NCBI GenBank assembly: GCA_032622095.1
Contig: CP136069.1
Span: 3,013,462 to 3,077,461 of the forward strand
Length of the DNA: 64,000 nt
Direction: 5' to 3'
From: Siphonodentalium dalli
Lineage: Eukaryota; Mollusca; Scaphopoda; Gadilida; Siphonodentaliidae
Part shown: positions 1-11,589 of the stretch, in pieces
Layout: every line of letters starts with the position of its first letter
Numbering within the stretch: the first letter of the stretch is position 1
The notes under the pieces: generated by a model
Database searches by the model: none
The model's input: the letters and a program-made list of their open reading frames with translations, nothing else
Told to the model about the DNA's origin: nothing
Position numbers and translations under genes: made by a program

Positions 1-67
1 GCTTCCATCTGTGTGAGGTTCCCTGAAGGTGCTCCTATGTTAAAACAAAAGATCAAAGTCTGGTTAA

Positions 68-155
68 TTAACCCTTTGAGTGCCAGGGGCCGATCTCATC
101 GGCCCTAAACCTACAAAATAAGTCTGTTAAAGAATATAAGAATAAATTATTAAAA

Positions 156-197
<42 letters not shown>

Positions 198-320
198 TTA
201 GGCCAATGCATTCTCTTATATATGCGAGGCGACCTATGGTCGACTCGCATATATAAGAGAATGCATTGGCACAGGGTATATGGGTTGATACAAAAATCGA
301 CCTGGCACTCAAAGGGTTAA
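68..320. mobile_element. A1 TTAA-flanked MITE with HP67 hairpin
   Basis: The element begins TTAACCCTTTGAGTGCCAGG and ends with its reverse complement, so TTAA target duplications bracket a terminal repeat of about 16 bp starting CCC. That end structure is typical of piggyBac-type elements; no transposase is present. One HP67 hairpin lies at about 205-270, next to an uninterrupted A run of about 32 bases near 163-194. Subterminal sequence includes a GGCCGATCTCATCGGCC palindrome. The poly-phenylalanine and poly-lysine frames across it are not genes. Confidence 0.85.
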
Positions 321-421
321 GTGGGTGTTCAACATAAAATCACTCCAAGGTTAAGCATGGTTCTTAACCATTCCATGACTGGAGCTTCCTGAAATTTAGT
401 GAAAACCCTGAAATATTCTCT

Positions 422-566
422 TAAATATGCGGGTCCCCCATAGGAAGATTTGCATATATTTGGCCTAATAATATTTACCTTGACCTTGTAAGCCAGTGCA
501 TGCTCTTATATATGTGAGGCCCCCCTATTGGGAGAGAGAGTAAGAGAATGCACTGGCACAGTGTCT
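422..566. mobile_element. A4 element fragment
   Basis: It contains diverged halves of the HP67 hairpin flanking a segment around ATATTTACCTTGACCTTGTA. That segment also occurs at 34.9-35.1 and 52.5-52.7 kb, which defines the A4 family. The left end is eroded, and the next element begins directly after it. Confidence 0.55.
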
Positions 567-1048
567 TTAACCCTTTCAGTGCCAGGTCCGATTTTTGTAT
601 CAACCCATATATCCTGTGCCAATGCATTCTCTTATATACGCAAGTCGACCATAGGTCGCCTCGCATATATAAGAGAATGCATTGGCCTAACAATTTTTCA
701 TCATTTGTTATTATTTTTTACAATTTTTTACAATTTTAATAATTTTTTCCTATATTCTACTCTCTTTCAGTGCCAGACTTATTTTGTAGGTTTAGTGCCA
801 GGGAATCTTACGTTTTTCATGGGCATCAAAATTATTACTATGAATACTTGGTGATAGTTTTTAGTTATAACATGCCCCTAAGGTTTTATCCAGTTTGTTT
901 TTTAAATTCGCTATAGCATGCTTAAGCATACCCAAAAAAATTCAACCCAAAAAAAAACAATTTTTTTTTTTTTTTAATTTTTTTGGGCCGATTTTACAGA
1001 CCGTAAATTAGGGCCGATGAGATCGGCCCCTGGCACTGAAAGGGTTAA
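567..1048. mobile_element. A1 subtype MITE (CAGTGCCAGG ends)
   Basis: TTAA-flanked element with ends TTAACCCTTTCAGTGCCAGG and the complement, a one-base variant of A1 shared with the copy at 62.8-63.0 kb. It carries one HP67 hairpin at about 622-690. It is roughly twice the usual A1 length because of an AT-rich inner segment at about 800-1,000 that other copies lack, so it may be closer to a longer ancestral form. No transposase-like coding is seen. Confidence 0.8.
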
Positions 1049-1052
1049 TGCT

Positions 1053-1165
1053 GAGCATTCTCTTTGGGTTAGGATTAGGGTATACTAATTGATGAGCATT
1101 CTCTTTGGGTTAGGATTAGGGTACACTAATTGATGAGCATTCTCTTTGGGTTAGGACTAATTGAT
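1053..1165. repeat. 41-bp tandem repeat with TTAGG-like words
   Basis: About 2.6 copies of a 41-bp unit containing GGGTTAGGATTAGGG. The words resemble telomere repeats but are not a perfect TTAGGG run. The last copy merges into K68-like sequence (AATGTTCAGATAATAAG). Confidence 0.7.
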
Positions 1166-1213
1166 GATTACAGGAAATGTTCAGATAATAAGATTGGTTG
1201 TTGAACTTATTAT

Positions 1214-1366
1214 CAAGCCTTGAAATAGCCTGTCTGTCATTTGCAGAATGAGGTCCCCAGAGGGTGAATTTGGTGATGCTAGCCCGCTATGCGGGGTAGC
1301 ATCACTAAATTCACCCTCTGGGGACCTCATTCTGCAAATGACAGACACCCTATTTCAAGGCTTGCT
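1214..1366. mobile_element. C-family foldback, single hairpin
   Basis: A near-perfect inverted repeat. AAGCCTTGAAATAG, TGTCTGTCATTTGCAG and CAGAATGAGGTCCCCAGAGG are mirrored around a short loop near GCCCGCTATGCGGGG. This is the minimal form of C; longer copies have a second hairpin. It sits inside K68-like sequence. Confidence 0.75.
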
Positions 1367-1524
1367 TAATATCTGAACAATTCCCTCAATAAATAGGACT
1401 CCTCTGCACTTTGATTTACTGTCGTCTGCTTATACTGCTGTACATCCCTCCAAATCAATAATAGACCATTCCGAAGTACACTTTTTTTACTTGGTGGGAG
1501 AATGCATTAGTGTGGAAAGGGTTA

Positions 1525-1918
1525 CAGACATATTATGGACTTGTTCGAGTGCGTGAAATTGACTTGTTCGGGGAACTGATAAGTTAGTTAGTACTCATGA
1601 AATTGATAGGTTAGTACTCATGCGCTATGCCAACTGTGGGAATGTAGCATTCTACTAATATCGCAGAAAATCTCAAAGAAATCAACCATACCACTCCATA
1701 GATATCACAGTCTGAACTACGCTTAATTGTAAATATTTACATCTCTATTTGGGACACAACAATCGGCGATAAACTAACGCAAATGATTTGTCATCGAGAG
1801 TCACTGCATTTAATTAATATATAAGAATGACGGTGCATTAATATTCGTAAAAATAACAAGCAAGATTATTCTCCATTTCTATTTGATCACCCAACCGGAG
1901 TGTTTCACATCACTTTAA
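1525..1918 (+). repeat. Dispersed repeat Q, copy 1
   Basis: About 390 bp that recur in reverse orientation at 20,929-21,272. Shared landmarks are GACTTGTTCGAGTGCGTGAA, the TTCCCACAGT-type segment, and CACCCAACCGGAGTGTTTC. There is no coding signal. The family is unclassified. Confidence 0.65.
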
Positions 1919-1964
1919 GTACTTTATGTCAAGCGTAATACCAGACAGTTCATCACCTGAGAAT

Positions 1965-2445
1965 AAGGTGCCTGTCATTTGCAGAATGAGGTCCTTAAAG
2001 GGTAAATTTACTGACGCTACCCCGCATAGCGGGCTAGCATTACTAAATTCACCCTCTGGGGACCTCATTCTGCTTAGGCCTCATCTTTCAGGTAAATGAT
2101 ATTCGATTTCGAATCAAATTCGAATCGAATCAGACACCGTGTTGAAATGTGAGGAGTTCATAAACAAAACGTAAATACTTATGAGGGAATTCATCGTACA
2201 CCTCGGCAGTAATACCGTGTGGAGTTGTCAACCGGAAGCCATTCATCTTTCAATGGGTGTACATCCCAAAATTCACCATTTAGGAACTTCAATCTGAGTC
2301 TATGTCTCCCATGCAGAATGAGGTTCCAAGAGGGTGAATTTAGTGATGCTAGCCCATTATGCAGGATAATGTCACTAAATTCACCCTCTTGGGGACCTCA
2401 TTCTGCAAATGACAGACAGACTAACTTCAGACTTGATCATACGCT
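1965..2445. mobile_element. C-family element, two-hairpin form
   Basis: Two hairpins with CAGAATGAGGTCC-type arms lie at about 1,984-2,074 and 2,320-2,406, with a diverged middle. Outer ends match TGTCTGTCATTTGCAG. The family has no recognisable coding and no clear target duplication here. Confidence 0.65.
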
Positions 2446-2770
2446 AAAACAAGATCAATAACAGCAGACGTAAATCAATAATATTTTCACTATTTAATAA
2501 CAGTTCTTACATTACGTATCCTCAGGGACTATACACCTAACCTTCACCTTTTACATAAATCTCGCAAAACTAGAAAAATCAATCAAATGGTGCAAATGTC
2601 ACGGGAATTAATTCATCAGGATTCACGCCACGAGATTTCTCTTTTGATGTCTCAATAGATGTCGGATGAATAGAGCTGCGATTCCGTGTTCCACGAACTT
2701 AATTGATTTTGTATTGTCTATAAAGTTCGATGGATAGGTAAATTGGTTGGATATCAGTCTATAAAGCTCA
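2446..2770. other. Unassigned AT-rich stretch
   Basis: No coding, RNA or repeat signature was recognised apart from a short internal near-repeat (CTATAAAG followed by TTGATAGG-like words) at about 2,717-2,780. Confidence 0.4.
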
Positions 2771-2774
2771 ATTG

Positions 2775-3460
2775 ATAGGCAGAATGAGGTTCTCAGAGGG
2801 ATAGCATCACCATAATTCACCCTCTGGGACCCCATTCTCCTTAGGTCTCATCTCCTGATTCAACAGCTATGGGAGACCTAAGTTCAGATTGAATTCATAG
2901 AATTCATTTTTTTACCCTGTGCCAATGCATTATCTTATATATGTGAGTCAACCATAGGTCGCCTCGCATATATAAGAGAATGCATTGGCCTAACAATTTT
3001 TTACAATTTTATCTTGTATTCTTTAACAATTTTATAATTTCACCCATACAGAGCCCCAGACATACATGAGCAGACGACACTCTTCTATATGCTTCTATAT
3101 ATGTGTGGGGCTCCCTGCAGGGTAATGGATGTTTATCACTAAACTTTAATCACAAGCTGTCAATCCACAGAAAACTATAAAACCATGGGCTAGCATCACT
3201 AAATTCACCCTCTGGGGACCTCATTCTACTTAGGCCCTCAACTGATATGGTAAATCTAGGTTCAGATTGAAGTTCCCAGTTGAAGTTGGTGATGTTCACC
3301 CATTATTCACCTCGATTATGCATTTTATCTTCTACAAATTAGGGGATATAGAAACTTCCCAGAAGGGAAGTAACTAAAATCAATGTTAATTTGAGACTAT
3401 AAATACTTTCCAAAAGATGAGGCCTAAGCACAATGAGGTCCCCAGAGGGTAAATTTGATG
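2775..3460. mobile_element. C-family element interrupted by A3
   Basis: C-type arms appear at about 2,780-2,870, 3,190-3,250 and 3,428-3,455. Between them are the usual internal C segments (TTCACCCATT, TTATCTTCTRCAAATTAGGG, ACTTCCCAGAAGGGAAGTAA). A partial A3 lies at 2,906-3,135, and a full A3 cuts the right end at 3,462. Confidence 0.6.
2906..3135. mobile_element. A3 element, partial
   Basis: It starts at a T run followed by ACCCTGTGCCAATGCATT and the HP67 hairpin (2,924-2,990). It continues through the L-like segment GAGCAGACGACACTCTTC and stops after CTGCAGGGTAATGGATG. The second hairpin of a full A3 is missing. Confidence 0.7.
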
Positions 3461-3461
3461 A

Positions 3462-3784
3462 TTTTTTTACCCTGTGCCAATGCATTCTCTTATATAAATG
3501 CGAGTCGACCATAGGTCACCTCACATATATAAGAGAATGCATTGGCCTAACAATTTTTTATCATTTTTTAAAATAAATTTTACAATTTTTAGGACATAAA
3601 ATAAAAAACATCCATTACCCTGCAGGGAGCCCCACACATATATAGAAGCACATAGAAGAGTGTCGTCTGCTCATGTTTGTCTGGGGCTCTGTATGGGTGA
3701 AATTATAAAATTGTTAAAGAATACAAGAACAAATGGTCGACTCGCATATATAAGAGAATGCATTGGCACAGGGTAAAAAAATCA
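3462..3784. mobile_element. A3 element, full length
   Basis: Ends are ATTTTTTTACCCTGTGCC and the complement, followed directly by HP67. A complete hairpin is at 3,477-3,543; the right one is only a half, at about 3,735-3,775. The centre holds an L-type hairpin with GTGTCGTCTGCTC. It is inserted in a C element: CACACTATTTCAAGGCTTG resumes on the right. Confidence 0.75.
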
Positions 3785-3789
3785 CACTA

Positions 3790-3950
3790 TTTCAAGGCTT
3801 GATATCTTGTGATAGTTGGCGGGCGAAGAAATACGTATGTTATATCACGGTGGGGAATCACACGATTTTGACATTGCTGAGTACCCAGTCTCTATATGTG
3901 ACTCGCCATATCAAATCCAGTCGTAAGTCGGGATTTTTTGGGTACATACC
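3790..3950 (+). repeat. Dispersed repeat M
   Basis: Sequence containing GGTGGGGAATCACACGATTT and GAGTACCCAGTCTCTATAT. It recurs in reverse at about 27,935-28,020, and parts next to an A3 element recur at 27,482-27,515 and 51,757-51,790 (AAATCCAGTCGTAAGTCGGG). Unclassified. Confidence 0.55.
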
Positions 3951-4905
3951 GTGGAGTAAGCTACAAGAGCTCTAATAGTGTGTCAAGTAAATGTAAAGAA
4001 GATAATTCGTAGCTTAGCGGCAGAGCATAAAATTAGAAATGCTGCTCACATAAAGGCTGTGTATGCCATGTGATAACTACGATGAAGAGTTTTGCAAAAG
4101 GTCTAAATAGTAAAATATAGTTATAAATCACAGCAAAAATGCTGCCATTACAGTTAACAAATGGGAGTACCAAGGTCGTCACCTGATGTTGGGCCATTAA
4201 CATTTTTAGAAAGTAATTTGGAGTGTATGCAAAAGGCCGAATGAAGTTTATAGCCAAAGGGTTAAATTAGGCATTTAAATAGTATACATGTATGTCGTAG
4301 AAGGAGAAAAAGAGATAGTGTATGCATATGCGGTCTTAAGGAGAGGTGTAATAATTAAATGTTGAAATCAAAATTTCACCAATATCATCATCAGTTCCAA
4401 ATATCCCGGTGACGAATACTCTAATGAAGAACCGTCGCGTGACGAATCCTCTAATGAAGAACCGTCGCTTTTCTGCACTGGAATAAATAACTTGAACCAT
4501 AATGCATCAATAATGGGTGACCCAATAGTTATGCTGGCATTCCGTAAATAATCTAATTGGTGGTGTGAGATAACAGACTCGCAGTGATTTGCATATTAAG
4601 AACATTTGTACCGCTCATGTCAGACGATCATATCAGACGAGATCTCGTGTCAGACGGTCATGTCAGACTCATCAATAAACTTACATGGTTGAATCTCCGC
4701 GTAAAACCCACAACATTTGGAGCTTTAATGAGCTTTTCTTTGGTTGTCCAGGCACACGAGGTTAATTCCTGCAATGATAACAAACAAATTATACAATTAA
4801 TGGCAACAATAATAAGCTTTTCTTTGGTTGTCATGGCAACAAGTTGTAATAATATTCAAATGTTGCTAGAAATGCCACAAAAAGCGCAAGCACGATTATT
4901 GTATT
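3951..4905. other. Unassigned, with small internal duplications
   Basis: No gene recognised. Short internal repeats are present: CATGTCAGAC words at 4,615-4,670, GTGACGAATCCTCTAATGAA twice at 4,412-4,465, and GAGCTTTTCTTTGGTTGTC-like sequence at 4,731 and 4,817. The 114-residue frame at 4,584-4,928 spans these repeats and resembles no family I know. Confidence 0.4.
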
Positions 4906-4909
4906 TATT

Positions 4910-4975
4910 GGCATCTCGAAAACATTGATTAGGTACATGTACCAAGGATCTTGAAAACATTGATTAGGCCAAAAA
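4910..4975. repeat. Short degenerate repeat, GAAAACATTGATTAGG
   Basis: Two copies of a unit of about 33 bp (ATCTCGAAAACATTGATTAG) on the left side of the 34-bp satellite. The same unit is repeated on the far side at 9,165-9,380, so the satellite lies inside this older repeat neighbourhood. Confidence 0.6.
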
Positions 4976-5066
4976 TAAAAGATACTATGTTTCCGTACAT
5001 CGACCGACCCTAAAAATAACCCGCCGACCCTAAACATTTTATTGATATTTTGAGAAAAAGTCAAAA

Positions 5067-8000
5067 TTTTTTTTTTTACTGTTTTTACCACTAATGGACT
5101 GCTGAATGTAATTTATAACTTTACCCAATGGACTGCTGAATGTAATTTATAACTTTACCCAATGAACTGCTGAATGTAATTTATAATTTTACCCAATGGA
5201 CTGCTGAATGTAATTTATAATTTTACCCAATGGACTGCTGAATGTAATTTATAATTTTACCCAATGGACTGCTGAATGTAATTTATAATTTTACCCAATG
5301 GACTGCTGAATGTAATTTATAACTTTACCCAATGGACTGCTGAATGTAATTTATAATTTTACCCAATGAATTGCTGAATGTAATTTATAACTTTACCCAA
5401 TGGACTGCTGAATGTAATTTATAATTTTACCACTAATTGACTGCTGAAAGTAATTTATAACTTTACCCAATGAACTGCTGAATGTGATTTATAATTTTAC
5501 CCAATGGACTGCTGAATGTAATTTATAATTTTACCCAATGAACTGCTGAATGTAATTTATAATTTTACCCAATGGACTGCTGAATGTAATTTATAATTTT
5601 ACCCAATGGACTGCTGAATGTAATTTATAACTTCACCCAATGGACTGCTGAATGTAATTTATAATTTTACCCAATGAACTGCTGAATGTAATTTATAACT
5701 TTACCCAATGGACTGCTGAATGTAATTTATAATTTTACCACTAATTGACTGCTGAATGTAATTTATAACTTTACCCAATGAACTGCTGAATGTGATTTAT
5801 AATTTTACCCAATGGACTGCTGAATGTAATTTATAATTTTACCCAATGAACTGCTGAATGTAATTTATAATTTTACCCAATGGACTGCTGAATGTAATTT
5901 ATAATTTTACCCAATGGACTGCTGAATGTAATTTATAACTTTACCCAATGGACTGCTGAGTGTAATTTATAATTTTACCCAATGAACTGCTGAATGTAAT
6001 TTATAACTTTACCCAATGGACTGCTGAATGTAATTTATAATTTTACCCAATGGACTGCTGAATGTAATTTATAATTTTACCACTAATGGACTGCTGAATG
6101 TAATTTATAATTTTACCCAATGAACTGCTGAATGTAATTTATAACTTTACCCAATGGACTGCTGAATGTAATTTATAACTTTACCACTAATTGACTGCTG
6201 AATGTAATTTATAACTTTACCCAATGAACTGCTGAATGTAATTTATAATTTTACCACTAATTGACTGCTGAATGTAATTTATAACTTTACCCAATGGACT
6301 GCTGAATGTAATTTATAATTTTACCACTAATTGACTGCTGAATGTAATTTATAACTTTACCCAATGAACTGCTGAATGTAATTTATAACTTTACCACTAA
6401 TTGACTGCTGAATGTAATTTATAACTTTACCACTAATTGACTGCTGAATGTAATTTATAACTTTACCCAATGAACTGCTGAATGTAATTTATAACTTTAC
6501 CACTAATTGACTGCTGAATGTAATTTATAACTTTACCCAATGAACTGCTGAATGTAATTTATAATTTTACCACTAATTGACTGCTGAATGTAATTTATAA
6601 CTTTACCCAATGGACTGCTGAATGTAATTTATAATTTTACCACTAATTGACTGCTGAATGTAATTTATAACTTTACCCAATGAACTGCTGAATGTAATTT
6701 ATAACTTTACCCAATGGACTGCTGAATGTAATTTATAATTTTACCACTAATTGACTGCTGAATGTAATTTATAACTTTACCCAATGAACTGCTGAATGTG
6801 ATTTATAATTTTACCCAATGGACTGCTGAATGTAATTTATAATTTTACCCAATGAACTGCTGAATGTAATTTATAATTTTACCCAATGGACTGCTGAATG
6901 TAATTTATAATTTTACCCAATGGACTGCTGAATGTAATTTATAACTTTACCCAATGGACTGCTGAGTGTAATTTATAATTTTACCCAATGAACTGCTGAA
7001 TGTAATTTATAACTTTACCCAATGGACTGCTGAATGTAATTTATAATTTTACCCAATGGACTGCTGAATGTAATTTATAATTTTACCACTAATGGACTGC
7101 TGAATGTAATTTATAATTTTACCCAATGAACTGCTGAATGTAATTTATAACTTTACCCAATGGACTGCTGAATGTAATTTATAATTTTACCACTAATTGA
7201 CTGCTGAATGTAATTTATAACTTTACCCAATGAACTGCTGAATGTAATTTATAATTTTACCACTAATGGACTGCTGAATGTAATTTATAACTTTACCCAA
7301 TGAACTGCTGAATGTAATTTATAACTTTACCCAATGAACTGCTGAATGTAATTTATAACTTTACCCAATGAACTGCTGAATGTAATTTATAATTTTACCC
7401 AATGGACTGCTGAATGTAATTTATAATTTTACCCAATGGACTGCTGAATGTAATTTATAACTTTACCCAATGAACTGCTGAATGTAATTTATAATTTTAC
7501 CACTAATTGACTGCTGAATGTAATTTATAACTTTACCCAATGAACTGCTGAATGTAATTTATAATTTTACCACTAATGGACTGCTGAATGTAATTTATAA
7601 CTTTACCCAATGAACTGCTGAATGTAATTTATAACTTTACCACTAATGGACTGCTGAATGTAATTTATAACTTTACCCAATGGACTGCTGAATGTAATTT
7701 ATAACTTTACCCAATGAACTGCTGAATGTAATTTATAATTTTACCCAATGAACTGCTGAATGTAATTTATAACTTTACCCAATGGACTGCTGAATGTAAT
7801 TTATAACTTTACCCAATGAACTGCTGAATGTGATTTATAACTTTACCCAATGGACTGCTGAATGTAATTTATAACTTTACCCAATGAACTGCTGAATGTG
7901 ATTTATAACTTTACCCAATGGACTGCTGAATGTAATTTATAACTTTACCCAATGGACTGCTGAATGTAATTTATAATTTTACCACTAATGGACTGCTGAA

Positions 8001-8458
8001 TGTAATTTATAACTTTACCCAATGAACTGCTGAATGTAATTTATAATTTTACCACCAATGGACTGCTGAATGTAATTTATAACTTTACCCAATGAACTGC
8101 TGAATGTAATTTATAATTTTACCACTAATGGACTGCTGAATGTAATTTATAACTTTACCCAATGAACTGCTGAATGTAATTTATAATTTTACCACCAATG
8201 GACTGCTGAATGTAATTTATAACTTTACCCAATGAACTGCTGAATGTAATTTATAACTTTACCCAATGGACTGCTGAATGTGATTTATAACTTTACCCAA
8301 TGAACTGCTGAATGTAATTTATAACTTTACCCAATGAACTGCTGAATGTAATTTATAATTTTACCCAATGGACTGCTGAATGTGATTTATAACTTTACCC
8401 AATGAACTGCTGAATGTAATTTATAACTAAATTTTTTTTACTGTTTTTACCACTAAAT
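5067..8458. repeat. 34-bp satellite array (about 3.3 kb)
   Basis: About 95-100 tandem copies of GACTGCTGAATGTAATTTAT plus 14 more bases. The main variants are TGGACT or TGAACT, and CCAATG (34 bp) or CCACTAATT (36 bp). Both edges carry the same word, a T run followed by ACTGTTTTTACCACTAA (about 5,067-5,097 and 8,432-8,458). Variant order recurs over long distances: a GCTGAGTGT variant at about 5,954 and 6,960 sits in matching contexts about 1,006 bp apart, so there is higher-order structure. Confidence 0.95.
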
Positions 8459-9164
8459 GCATGTAAGTATTGATGATCTTTAGTGTGCAAAACACATGGT
8501 TTCTAACATATATACCTCTGTGACCACGAAGTGACAGCTGTCTCAAAAGCCCCAGGTGTGGATTGATGGGCATACATTTTGCAATTTTAATTTCCTGAAA
8601 GTGGATCTCCTGCCTGCTTTATGTCTTGTTTGGGACTTATGGAACACTATCAACAGACATGGTGGGTGTTTATCTGTATATATATATACATGTATAAAGG
8701 TTATCACCACATATGTTAGGTGTATACATGTAGCTACTGTTTCCAATAACCAGGTATGCTAGGTTGGGCGTACTGGCTACCACCAGACAATGGGATGTAG
8801 TCATCACAATTCAAGTACGGTATAATGGGTGTATTATTGGTAAAATTCTTATAAAAAGTTAGTGACATCAATTTCGTACCAAGTGTATAGCCAAATTTAT
8901 GAAAATGTGGTATGTGAATAATAAAAAACATACTTAAGCGTGAAGTAAGTTTGATTTTTTTATCAATCTTAATGTGTATTTCCACTGTGTTGATCAAGAA
9001 ATACTTTCCCCAAAGCACATGTTGACATTTTATTACACTTTGGTAGAGGTTGTTCAATATTTCTGCAGCTGGATAAAAAATATCGAAATAAAATAAAAAA
9101 TAAAAATTCCCTACCTACCTAATTTTTTCGCTCCGTTACCGGAAACATAAAATCATTTTTTTGT
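8459..9164. other. Unassigned AT-rich stretch
   Basis: No recognised gene. A 107-residue minus-strand frame (8,734-9,057) and a 68-residue plus frame (8,556-8,762) show no motif I can name. They could be chance frames or worn exons. Confidence 0.35.
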
Positions 9165-9380
9165 TTTGCCTTAGGTACCCAAGATCTCAAAAACATTGAT
9201 TAGGTACCAAGGATCTCAAAAACATTGATTCAGGTACCCAGGATTTTAAAATAATTTATTGGGTCCATCGTGATCTCCATAACAATATTAGGTACCGAGG
9301 ATCTCGAAAACAATGAATAGGGTACCGGATCTCCCCAAACTAGAATTAAGATACCTGTACCCAGGATCTTCATACCATAT
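9165..9380. repeat. Degenerate ~33-bp tandem repeat
   Basis: About six decaying copies of a unit around GGTACCCAAGATCTCAAAAA plus CATTGATTA. It matches the pair at 4,910-4,975. Confidence 0.65.
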
Positions 9381-9790
9381 TAGTTTAGAGAGCTACATGT
9401 ACATGTATTATACAGGTGTATAGGTGTATATAGAACATAGAATGGAGAATGCAAATGTTCACGTACCTCTGGTTGAATTCCTTTGAATACTGGTATATCC
9501 ATCAGGGTTATTTGACTCTATAAAAGAAATACATGTAAATATTGAATTAATTAAAGTTATTTGCCTATATACATGTATATATATACATACAAGAAATAAA
9601 TATTGAATTCATGACCTCCAACTGCCTACCGTATGTTAACTATTTCTGAATCACACAATGATGTATTTTCGGATGTATTCTCGAATGTATTCTCAAATTC
9701 TAAAAAAAATTTGGGGAAAAATTATTGAATTCATGTGGTTTATTATTTCACACTATGAAAAGAACATTGTTACAATAGCAAACAAAGGGC
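9381..9790. other. Unassigned stretch
   Basis: AT-rich, with tacatgtata words; nothing further recognised. Confidence 0.35.
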
Positions 9791-10795
9791 AGAACACCCC
9801 CTCTTTAGTTAGAAAGGGTTAATAAGGTAACTACTTGTCAATGATGCTTTAGCATAGAAAGGGTTAATAAGGTAACTACTCGTCAATGATGCTTTAGAAT
9901 AGAAAGGGTTAAACTTATTATCTGTACATTTTCTGGGATAACTACTCATCAATGATGCTTTAGTATAGAAAGGGTTAAACTTATTATCTGAACATTTCCA
10001 ATGGGATAACTACTCACCAATGATGCTTTAGTATAGAGAGTGCTAAACTTATTATATGAACATTTCCTATGGGAGAACTACTCATCAATGATGCTTTACT
10101 ATAGAAAGGGTTAAACTTATTATCTGAACATTTCCTATGGGATACTCTTCAATGATGCTTTATTACAGAAAGGGTTAAACTTATTATCTGAACATATGGG
10201 CTAGCTACTCATTAATGATGCCTTAGCATAGAAAGTGTTGAACATTTCCTACATTTGTTTGTTTGGGTTTATCGTCGTTCTAGCCGCTAGGCCACACACG
10301 ACGTTGTCAATTTTACGGGTGGAGGAAAGACCACGCAGAGGCTTAATTTCACCGGGAAATCGTTCCACTGCGTGTAGAAACCACCGACCCCCGGAAAGCA
10401 ACTGACAAACTTGCCCAGATACACGATTCCGGTCACCCTCCCTATCACGGGGTTCGAACAAGCTTCAAAACGCTGGACGGCCTATGACGGCATAATGCAC
10501 CTTACACTCTACCGACTGGACCACCGGGGCCCCAACATTTCCTACGAGATAACTGCTCATCAATGATGTTTTAGTATAGAAAGGGTTAAACTTATTATCT
10601 GAACATTTACTATGGGATAACTAGTCATCAATGATGTTTTAGTATAGAAAGGGTTAAACTTAAATAATTATTATCTGAACATTTCCTATGGGATAACTAC
10701 TCATCAATGATGCTTTAGTATAGAAAGGGTTAAACTTATTATCTGAACATTTCCTATGGGATAGCTACTTATTAATGATGCTTTAGCATAGAAAG
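9791..10795 (+). repeat. K68 satellite array 1
   Basis: Diverged tandem copies of a 68-bp unit containing TTTAGTATAGAAAGGGTTAA, TTATTATCTGAACATTTCC and ACTACTCATCAATGATGC. Copies here are more diverged than in the other two arrays, with several shortened units at the left edge. A SINE interrupts the array at 10,253-10,533. Confidence 0.9.
10253..10533 (-). mobile_element. tRNA-derived SINE
   Basis: Read on the minus strand, the head starts GGGGCCCCGGTGGTCCAGTC. It contains an A-box-like TGGTCCAGTCGGTAGAG and a B-box-like GTTCGAACCCC, the split RNA polymerase III promoter of a tRNA-derived SINE. The body is about 190 bp and the tail is AAACAAACAAAT. A perfect 12-bp target duplication, AACATTTCCTAC, flanks it (10,241-10,252 and 10,534-10,545) and lies in K68 sequence, so retroposition into the satellite is well supported. 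The 70-residue frame across it is not a gene. The named SINE family is unknown to me. Confidence 0.9.
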
Positions 10796-11309
10796 CGTTA
10801 AACTACAAAAAATATAGCAAATTACACATACATGTAATGCAAACCTTCAATATTTCTATTCAGTCTCCAAGAAATTTAACCATCTTTTTTTAATTTTGTG
10901 GCAAAATTAATAAAATATACAGTAATATACGACTCAATAGTGAAATTATCAGAGACAATAGAATCTTAAGTGCAAATGTTCAAATCTGATAACGTGTGTC
11001 ACTGCTCTGTGGGGCAACACATGTGTCGCACGTACAATAGACAAGTCCTGTATCAGCAGCACGATAAAGTGATTTGCAATTCAAATTGACGAGTAAGGAT
11101 TCTATGATACGAGGGAATGGTATAATTGACTTCGAACAATGGGCGCCTCGTAATCAATAACACCGCTACTCACACGTGAAAGGAGACGACGATTCAAAAT
11201 CAATGCCGTCAATTTAAAATAAGTGACAACACGTTGTCTTCTCACAACCTTATTAATATTGGATGGTCTTGAGAACTTGAGAGGCGGTTTTGATATAGGG
11301 TATTGAGAA
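10796..11309. other. Unassigned stretch
   Basis: AT-rich on the left and more balanced at 10,990-11,280. No splice-bounded frame or repeat family recognised. Confidence 0.35.
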
Positions 11310-11526
11310 TACAGTAATGCCCTAAATAATGGACTCCTTAACCACAGCAGAACTATCGGTAACTTTTCAGGATTTAGTCGGAAATATGGCTTGTTGCCAT
11401 TCATCGGAAAGTTCTTATTGAGAGCTTTCCGGTGAATGGCAACAAACCATATTTTTGATTAAATCCTGAAAAATTACCCATAATTCTGCTGGGATTACGG
11501 AGTCCATTATTTAGGGCATTAATGTA
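11310..11526. mobile_element. B foldback MITE (mariner-like, TA target)
   Basis: TA-flanked, with ends CAGTAATGCCCTAAATAAT and the complement. Each long arm carries CTTAACCACAGCAGAA, TCAGGATTTAGTCGGAAAT and ATGGCTTGTTGCCATTCATC. The copy at 21,710-21,929 fixes the boundaries because its empty site is known. TA duplication with CAGT ends fits Tc1/mariner; no transposase is present. Confidence 0.85.
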
Positions 11527-11556
11527 CAAGGGGATTTGATAGATGTGAGGTGTGAT

Positions 11557-11574
11557 GGGGGGGGGGGGGGGGGG
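11557..11574. repeat. Poly(G) tract
   Basis: A run of about 18 G bases directly before a C element. Length in such runs is prone to assembly error. Confidence 0.85.
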
Positions 11575-11589
11575 CAAGCCTGCAAATAG

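Noticed and set aside
68-312. Small genes encoding CANAFSYICESTIGRLAYIRECIGL or similar
   Set aside because: This peptide appears dozens of times because it is the HP67 hairpin read through. It is repeat translation and not conserved coding.
1053-1165. Telomeric repeat
   Set aside because: TTAGG-like words occur only within a 41-bp unit with about 2.6 copies.
5067-8458. CRISPR-like regular repeats
   Set aside because: Units are contiguous tandem copies without unique spacers, and the sequence is eukaryotic in character.
10253-10533. A functional tRNA gene on the minus strand
   Set aside because: A and B boxes are present but the cloverleaf is not intact. A 3' body, tail and target duplication show a SINE.
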